Source: Polaromonas sp. (GTDB lineage Bacteria; Pseudomonadota; Gammaproteobacteria; Burkholderiales; Burkholderiaceae_C). Taken from it: a DNA stretch of 64,000 nucleotides. The stretch lies in the NCBI GenBank assembly GCA_013298945.1, contig JAAFJR010000006.1, forward strand, positions 1 through 64,000, in the 5' to 3' direction. The notes below the pieces were generated by a model, which was not told where the DNA came from, did no database searches, and saw nothing but the letters and a program-made list of their open reading frames with translations. A program made the position numbers and the translations under genes. How positions within the stretch are numbered: position 1 is the first letter of the stretch; each line of letters begins with the position of its first letter. Of this stretch, positions 59,913 through 64,000 are shown one piece after another.

Positions 59913-61117
59913 GCCGCCTTCATAGCTTCTTTGATAGCATCCGCCAAAGCCTTGATACCAATGTTGATTTGATCTACAGACGCAGTCACAAAACTCAAAC
60001 GCAGGGCGCGTGGGTCAGCATTGTCTGCGTAGAAAGGCGAACCCGGCACGAAGGCAACGTTTTTATCAACCGCTTTGGGCAGCAGCGCAACTGCATTCAT
60101 GCCGGCAGGCAAGCGCGCCCATAAGAACATACCACCTGCGGGTGAGTTCCAAGTCACGCTTTGGTCGGGGTTACCCGGTGTCACTGGCATTTCACGAGCC
60201 AATGCCGTCAACATCGCGTCCCGCTGTGACTTGTACAACTTGCGAATCATCGGCACATGTTTTTCTAAAAAGTCGCCCTGCATGACTTCTGAAGCAATGC
60301 GTTGGTTAAAACTTGGGGTGTGCAAATCAGCCGCTTGCTTGGCTTGCAAAATTTTGGGGTACAAAGCCTTTGGCAACACCATGAAGCCCAAGCGCAAACC
60401 AGGGGCAAGCACTTTACTGAACGAGCCTAAGTAAACACAGCCTTCAGGATTTCTAGCTGTTAACGGTAGCGGTGGATGCTCGTCAAACCACAGCTCGCCA
60501 TAGGGGTTATCTTCAATGATGGGCAAACCCAACTCTGCCGCCGCCGCGCTGAGCTGCGCACGTCGAGCCTCAGTCATAGTGCGGCCGGTGGGATTTTGGA
60601 AATTAGGCAGCACATAAAGAAAGCGTGCATCCTTAGCTTTTGCTTTCAAGTCGGCAATTTCAATGCCCTCTTCATCACTAGCGACAGAAACCACTTGCGG
60701 TTCCATCGGCGTGAAAGCCTGCAGAGCGCCTAAATAAGTGGGGGTTTCAACGATGATTTTGCTGCCCTCGTCGATCAAAATTTTGGCCAGCAAGTCCAAA
60801 CCCTGCTGCGAGCCGGTGGTGATCAAAATCTGGTCAGGGTCAACCGCCCAAGGCAAACCAGCGGCTACTTGTACGCGCAAAGGTGCAAAACCTTCACTGG
60901 CGGCGTATTGCAAAGCGGCTTTGCCGTCTTCGCCCAGCACTTTGGCACAGGCGGTGGCGAATTCAGTGATCGGAAATGTCAGCGGTGATGGCAAGCCACC
61001 CGCAAAGCTAATGACGCCAGGTTTGTCCACCACTTTCAGGATTTCGCGAATCACAGATGGGTTCATTTTTGCGGCGCGTTTTGCCTGTTTCCAATTCATC
61101 GTCGTATTTATGCTCAT
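59909..61117 (-). CDS. PLP-dependent aminotransferase (class I/II, 2-aminoadipate/LysN-like)
   Basis: A 402-residue cytoplasmic enzyme. VISFAGGLPSPLTFP and ILITTGSQQGLDLLAKIL are the N-terminal blocks. IIEDNPYGELWFDE and VYLGSFSKVLAPGLRLGFMV contain the Asp that binds the pyridine N and the Lys that forms the Schiff base (in GSFSK). The pattern resembles 2-aminoadipate and aromatic/branched-chain transaminases related to MocR C-terminal domains. Substrate unknown. It begins the unit aminotransferase, VOC, lipid kinase, phosphatase. Confidence 0.9.
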   Translation of the reverse strand: MSINTTMNWKQAKRAAKMNPSVIREILKVVDKPGVISFAGGLPSPLTFPITEFATACAKVLGEDGKAALQYAASEGFAPLRVQVAAGLPWAVDPDQILITTGSQQGLDLLAKILIDEGSKIIVETPTYLGALQAFTPMEPQVVSVASDEEGIEIADLKAKAKDARFLYVLPNFQNPTGRTMTEARRAQLSAAAAELGLPIIEDNPYGELWFDEHPPLPLTARNPEGCVYLGSFSKVLAPGLRLGFMVLPKALYPKILQAKQAADLHTPSFNQRIASEVMQGDFLEKHVPMIRKLYKSQRDAMLTALAREMPVTPGNPDQSVTWNSPAGGMFLWARLPAGMNAVALLPKAVDKNVAFVPGSPFYADNADPRALRLSFVTASVDQINIGIKALADAIKEAMKAA

Positions 61118-61153
61118 GTTATTTCCTAGTTCTTATATAGTTTGAATTTTAAA

Positions 61154-61792
61154 TCACCCTTGAAACATCGGCTGCACGATGGGGTATAGGATGGGATACA
61201 GCGATGCCACCAACAAAATGGCCATCGTCCAGTTGAACAACTTCAGTCTCTTAGGATCTTGCAAAAACTGTCGCATTGCGCTGCCAAACCAACCCCAGCA
61301 AGCGACCAACGGCAAGTTGATTAACCCAAAAATCAGCACCACCAGCAAAACCTGCGCCAGATTTGAGCCACCGCCAGTTGTGGATGCGTAAGTGGTGATA
61401 GCACTGATTGCCATGAACCACGCTTTCGGATTCACCCACTGAAACGCCGTGGCCGCCCAAAAGCCCATAGGTTTGGCAGTTTTACCTTCGCCTGTTGTAG
61501 AAGAAGGAGGCTCAGAATTGGCAATCTTCCAAGCCAACCACAGCAAATACGCCGTTCCGCCGTAGCGCAACACCGTCTCCAACTGCGGAAACACAGTAAA
61601 CATGGTTTGCAGCCCCATGCCCACGCAAAAAATCATGAAGCAAAACCCCAGCGTGATACCCATCAAATGCGGGATGGAGCGCTTCATGCCGAAGTTGACG
61701 CCAGAGGTCAAAATCATCAAGTTATTCGGCCCCGGTGTGCCGGATGAGACGGCAGCGAAGACAGACAGGGCGAGCAGTTGGTCTGTTGTCAC
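61154..61792 (-). CDS. LysE-family amino-acid exporter
   Basis: A 212-residue inner-membrane protein with about six spans. The N-terminal SSGTPGPNNLMILTSGVNFG is the conserved LysE/RhtB block, with LRYGGTAYLLWLAWKI and FQWVNPKAWFMAISAITTY following. Exports an amino acid or homoserine lactone-like compound; substrate unknown. The start overlaps the stop of the EamA gene (ATGA), so they are co-translated. Confidence 0.93.
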   Translation of the reverse strand: MTTDQLLALSVFAAVSSGTPGPNNLMILTSGVNFGMKRSIPHLMGITLGFCFMIFCVGMGLQTMFTVFPQLETVLRYGGTAYLLWLAWKIANSEPPSSTTGEGKTAKPMGFWAATAFQWVNPKAWFMAISAITTYASTTGGGSNLAQVLLVVLIFGLINLPLVACWGWFGSAMRQFLQDPKRLKLFNWTMAILLVASLYPILYPIVQPMFQG

Positions 61793-62790
61793 TTCATATT
61801 TCCCATTTTTGTGCTTCTCGAACTTCCTAAACTACCCACCGGCATCTTTTTGCCCACAAACACCGTCGCTATCACCGCCAGCGCAAAAACCAGCGTCATC
61901 GCGTCAATTTTTTCACCCAACAAGGGCACGGCGAATAGGAGGCTCAAAAACGGCTGCACAAGCTGGACTTGGCTGACCCGCACTGCACCGCCCAGTGCCA
62001 AACCGCGATACCACGCAAAAAAACCTAACCACATAGAGAACACCGCCACGTAGGCAAACGCCCACCAGCTGCTGGGGTGAATGGTCGTCAAGTTTGCAGG
62101 TAAATTGAGCCAAGTCATCGGAACGGTTATCGGCAGTGACAACACCAAAACCCAACAAATCACCCGTTCAGCGCCCAATGAAGGTGTCAACCGTGCGCCG
62201 CCAATGTAGCCCAGTGACGCGCTGAGCATGGCGAGGAGCAAAAATACGTCTGCAAGATGCAATGTGAGATGCCCTGAACCGTCAAAACTGCGCATTGCCA
62301 TAAAACCCAGCACAAAGAGCGTGCCCAGCACAGCGCACAGCCAAAAACCCGTGCTAGGTTTCTGCCTGAACCAGATCGCGGCGATGACCGCAGTGGTCAG
62401 CGGCAGCAAACCCGTCACCACCGCGCCGTGGGTGCTGGGCACGTATTGCAGCGCCAAAGACATGAACAGCGGAAACCCGACAACCACGCCACAGGCGGTG
62501 AAAGCAAGCAAACCCCACTCTGATGCCGCAGGAAAGTTAAAAACCGTATTTTTAAGGCCTAAATTAGGCTCTAGCCGGCGTATATATTGCCTAAGTAGAT
62601 ATAAAATTGATAGCAAACCAGCCACCGCAGCGCGACCAAACGTGATAAACCAAGGTGACAATTGCGGGTCTGCAGCCGAACCGACAGCCAACTTAGTCAT
62701 GGGCAGAGTGGCGGCAAACAGCGTGACGCCTAGCAACCCTAGCCACAAGCCAGTTTTGACATTTTGGGATGATGTTTGAGCAGCGTTCAT
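61789..62790 (-). CDS. EamA-family (DMT) transporter
   Basis: A 333-residue membrane protein with about ten spans in two EamA repeats. VTLFAATLPMTKLAVGSA begins the first repeat, and LADVFLLLAMLSASLGYIGG and GLALGGAVRVSQVQLVQPFLSLLFA belong to the second. After AAVAGLLSILY about 20 residues (LLRQYIRRLEPNLGLKNTVF) derive from a dispersed repeat, in a frame different from most other copies. They fall in a cytoplasmic loop. It exports an unknown metabolite, perhaps an amino acid, given LysE neighbours on both sides. Confidence 0.9.
   Translation of the reverse strand: MNAAQTSSQNVKTGLWLGLLGVTLFAATLPMTKLAVGSAADPQLSPWFITFGRAAVAGLLSILYLLRQYIRRLEPNLGLKNTVFNFPAASEWGLLAFTACGVVVGFPLFMSLALQYVPSTHGAVVTGLLPLTTAVIAAIWFRQKPSTGFWLCAVLGTLFVLGFMAMRSFDGSGHLTLHLADVFLLLAMLSASLGYIGGARLTPSLGAERVICWVLVLSLPITVPMTWLNLPANLTTIHPSSWWAFAYVAVFSMWLGFFAWYRGLALGGAVRVSQVQLVQPFLSLLFAVPLLGEKIDAMTLVFALAVIATVFVGKKMPVGSLGSSRSTKMGNMK
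62550..62622 (-). repeat. Protein-invading repeat, copy 13 (in EamA gene)
   Basis: Plus strand: TTTAAGGCCTAAATTAGGC, TCTAGCCGGCGTATATATTG, CCTAAGTAGATATAAAATTG, ATAGCAAA. Sense but in another frame, encoding ILYLLRQYIRRLEPNLGLK. It shows the distal palindrome GGCCTAAATTAGGC clearly. Confidence 0.88.
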
Positions 62791-62802
62791 ATCAAACTGA
62801 TC

Positions 62803-63402
62803 TCAAAATGTAGCCATCCAAGCCGCCGTTACAGCCAAAACGAAGGCCATTAAGCGGTTAAACCAAGCCAAACGATTGCCGACTTGCAGCCATTCACGCA
62901 ACAACGAACCCATAGCGGCGTAGGCCAAGTTACTAGCGAAAGCGTAAAACAACAAAATCGGAAACATCAGCAAAAACCGGCTGGTCGCATCTGGCTTGCC
63001 TGCAATCCAGCCTGCCACCAGCGCCAAAGCTAGCATCCAGGCCTTGATGTTCAAAAACTGCAGCATCACGCCTTGCCAAAAAGTCACCTTCAAACGCGAT
63101 TCGTCTACTGAACTTAACTGGCTAGCCATGCCGATTTTGTAGGCCAACCACAGCAAATACCCAACGCCAAGCACTTTGATAGCCAAACGCAGCGCAGGAA
63201 TAGCGACCACCAAAGCGCCAACACCGCCAGCGCACAAACTAAAAAGCAGCCCCCAGCCGACGGGCACGGCGCAAACAAACGTCATCGCCCGCTTCAAACC
63301 GAAGTTGGCCGCTAGCGCTGTAGACAGCGTGGTGTTGGGCCCCGGCGTGAAGCTAGCGGCTGTGGTTAAGGCTAATAAAGCCATAAGTTCTGAAGTGTTC
63401 AT
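62803..63402 (-). CDS. LysE-family amino-acid exporter (second)
   Basis: A 199-residue membrane protein. TTAASFTPGPNTTLSTALAANFG is the family signature, followed by LGVGYLLWLAYKIG and FLNIKAWMLALALVAGW. About six spans. It is 12 bases upstream of the EamA gene in the same direction and divergent from the MocR-type regulator at 63621, which probably controls it. Substrate unknown. Confidence 0.93.
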   Translation of the reverse strand: MNTSELMALLALTTAASFTPGPNTTLSTALAANFGLKRAMTFVCAVPVGWGLLFSLCAGGVGALVVAIPALRLAIKVLGVGYLLWLAYKIGMASQLSSVDESRLKVTFWQGVMLQFLNIKAWMLALALVAGWIAGKPDATSRFLLMFPILLFYAFASNLAYAAMGSLLREWLQVGNRLAWFNRLMAFVLAVTAAWMATF

Positions 63403-63539
63403 TGACGTGTTGTCTATTCATTCCAAGATTGACAATGTAAAGCATAAAACAATACACTAGCAATACAGTACAGCAGATCAGTTTAATTCAGTGTACCGCC
63501 CTCCATCCCAATACACAAAACAAAAGACACTTCTACTCC

Positions 63540-63603
63540 GTCATTCCCGCGAAGGCGGGAATCCACGCACACCACCATGGATTCCCGCCTACGCGGGAAT
63601 GAC
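63540..63603. repeat. Inverted pair of REP-like palindromes
   Basis: GTCATTCCCGCGAAGGCGGG (then AATCC, to 63564) faces GGATTCCCGCCTACGCGGG (then AATGAC, 63579-63603). Each unit is itself a palindrome, and the two are inverted with a 14-base spacer, like a BIME. It lies in the divergent region between the LysE gene and the MocR-type gene. A single unit occurs at 23347-23371. Confidence 0.88.
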
Positions 63604-63620
63604 AAACTTAAATCAAACCA

Positions 63621-64000
63621 ATGCAAGAAAAACTAAACCCTAGCGCGTCTATGACCTTGGCGGAGCAACTCAGCAGCCGCTTTGCAGAGCGCATCAACAG
63701 CCGGCTGTTGGCACCTGGCTCACGCTTGCCCTCGGTGCGGCAATGTGCGCAGCAGCAGCAGGTCAGCCCCTCCACCGTGGTGGCCGCTTACGACCAGTTG
63801 CTGGCTTTGGGACTGGTGGAAGCGCGGAAAAACCGTGGGTTTTTTGTGCGTGAAACGATACAAAATACCTCCTCAAATGCGCAGAAAAATTCTGCACTAG
63901 CCGGCGTATTTGTTGCCGATACGGCTATAAAAAATATAGCAAATTTACAACCCATGAGTAAACCAGTCAATGCCGCCATGCTGATTCGCGGCATGTTTGT
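63621..64000 (+). CDS. MocR-type GntR regulator / aminotransferase, N-terminus (partial)
   Basis: Begins at the ATG at 63621 and runs off the right edge (126 codons visible). Residues about 8-75 form a GntR winged helix: LAEQLSSRFAERINSRLLAP, GSRLPSVRQCAQQQQVSPST and VVAAYDQLLALGLVEAR. The continuing sequence, NAAMLIRGMF, resembles the start of the aminotransferase-like effector domain of MocR regulators. Between them a repeat copy encodes LAGVFVADTAIKNIANL in the linker. MocR proteins use PLP to sense amino compounds, and divergent exporters are common targets, which fits the LysE gene at 63402. Confidence 0.82.
   Translation, partial: MQEKLNPSASMTLAEQLSSRFAERINSRLLAPGSRLPSVRQCAQQQQVSPSTVVAAYDQLLALGLVEARKNRGFFVRETIQNTSSNAQKNSALAGVFVADTAIKNIANLQPMSKPVNAAMLIRGMF
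63876..63946 (-). repeat. Protein-invading repeat, copy 14 (antisense in MocR-type gene)
   Basis: Plus strand: GAAAAATTCTGCACTAGCC, GGCGTATTTGTTGCC, GATACGGCTATAAAAAATAT, AGCAAATTT. Antisense to the gene; encodes LAGVFVADTAIKNIANL in the interdomain linker. Confidence 0.88.

Overview
The window looks like chromosomal DNA of a betaproteobacterium, most likely a member of the Burkholderiales close to the Comamonadaceae. The evidence is the protein families, the order mutM / TPR gene / lolB / ispE / tRNA-Gln / prs / rplY / pth, a Bug-type (TctC) binding protein, and a senABC-like selenium cluster of the kind described from Variovorax. The family placement is inference; no rRNA gene is present.

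Positions 1-7.4 kb are accessory in character: the start of a two-partner-secretion transporter, two XRE regulators, unknown proteins, a plasmid/ICE-associated family, a papain-like protein, a secreted dienelactone-hydrolase-like protein, and a beta-lactamase-fold gene whose signal peptide carries an amber stop. Next, on the minus strand, is a CAU-anticodon tRNA gene (best match tRNA-Ile2) split in its anticodon loop by a 244-nt group I intron, with a truncated intron-free tRNA half about 230 bp further upstream of it.

Positions 8-26.7 kb are core housekeeping: hrcA, nadK, recN, rapZ, mutY-mutM, TPR-lolB-ispE, tRNA-Gln, prs, rplY, pth, ferredoxin, coaD, rsmD, an M16 peptidase pair, ftsY and an esterase.

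Positions 26.7-37 kb read as a selenium module. A FAD-oxidoreductase/SelD fusion (SenC-like), a SenB-like glycosyltransferase, a SenA-like EgtB homologue and EgtD would together make selenoneine. They are followed by a PhnCDE-like ABC importer that may bring in selenium oxyanions, and by an iron-type alcohol dehydrogenase. A leucine-rich-repeat protein kinase and a CoA-transferase / TctC pair follow.

Positions 40.5-49.2 kb hold one tight minus-strand operon: SPFH/SHOCT protein, DUF4178 protein, DUF350 membrane protein, membrane-fused aminopropyltransferase, Tat-type FAD amine oxidase lipoprotein, SAM decarboxylase (SpeD), MurU-like nucleotidyltransferase and PepP. It appears to be a polyamine/envelope module of unknown purpose. 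Positions 49.6-64 kb hold hemE, a CoA-binding protein, a DsbD/ScsB-like protein, a DUF1566 protein, a B12-radical-SAM protein, an SbtA-SbtB bicarbonate uptake pair, a lipid kinase, amino-acid exporters and the start of a MocR-type regulator.

The most striking feature is a dispersed repeat of about 60-75 bp, core TAATAGCTGCTTAGGC followed by AATAAATACGCCGGCT. I find 14 copies. Twelve lie inside coding sequences and keep them open, in at least four reading frames, and two touch the 3' ends of genes. In three exported proteins the repeat supplies part of the signal peptide, including the LolB lipobox. A second, GC-rich repeat has entered a radical-SAM gene in frame in the same way.
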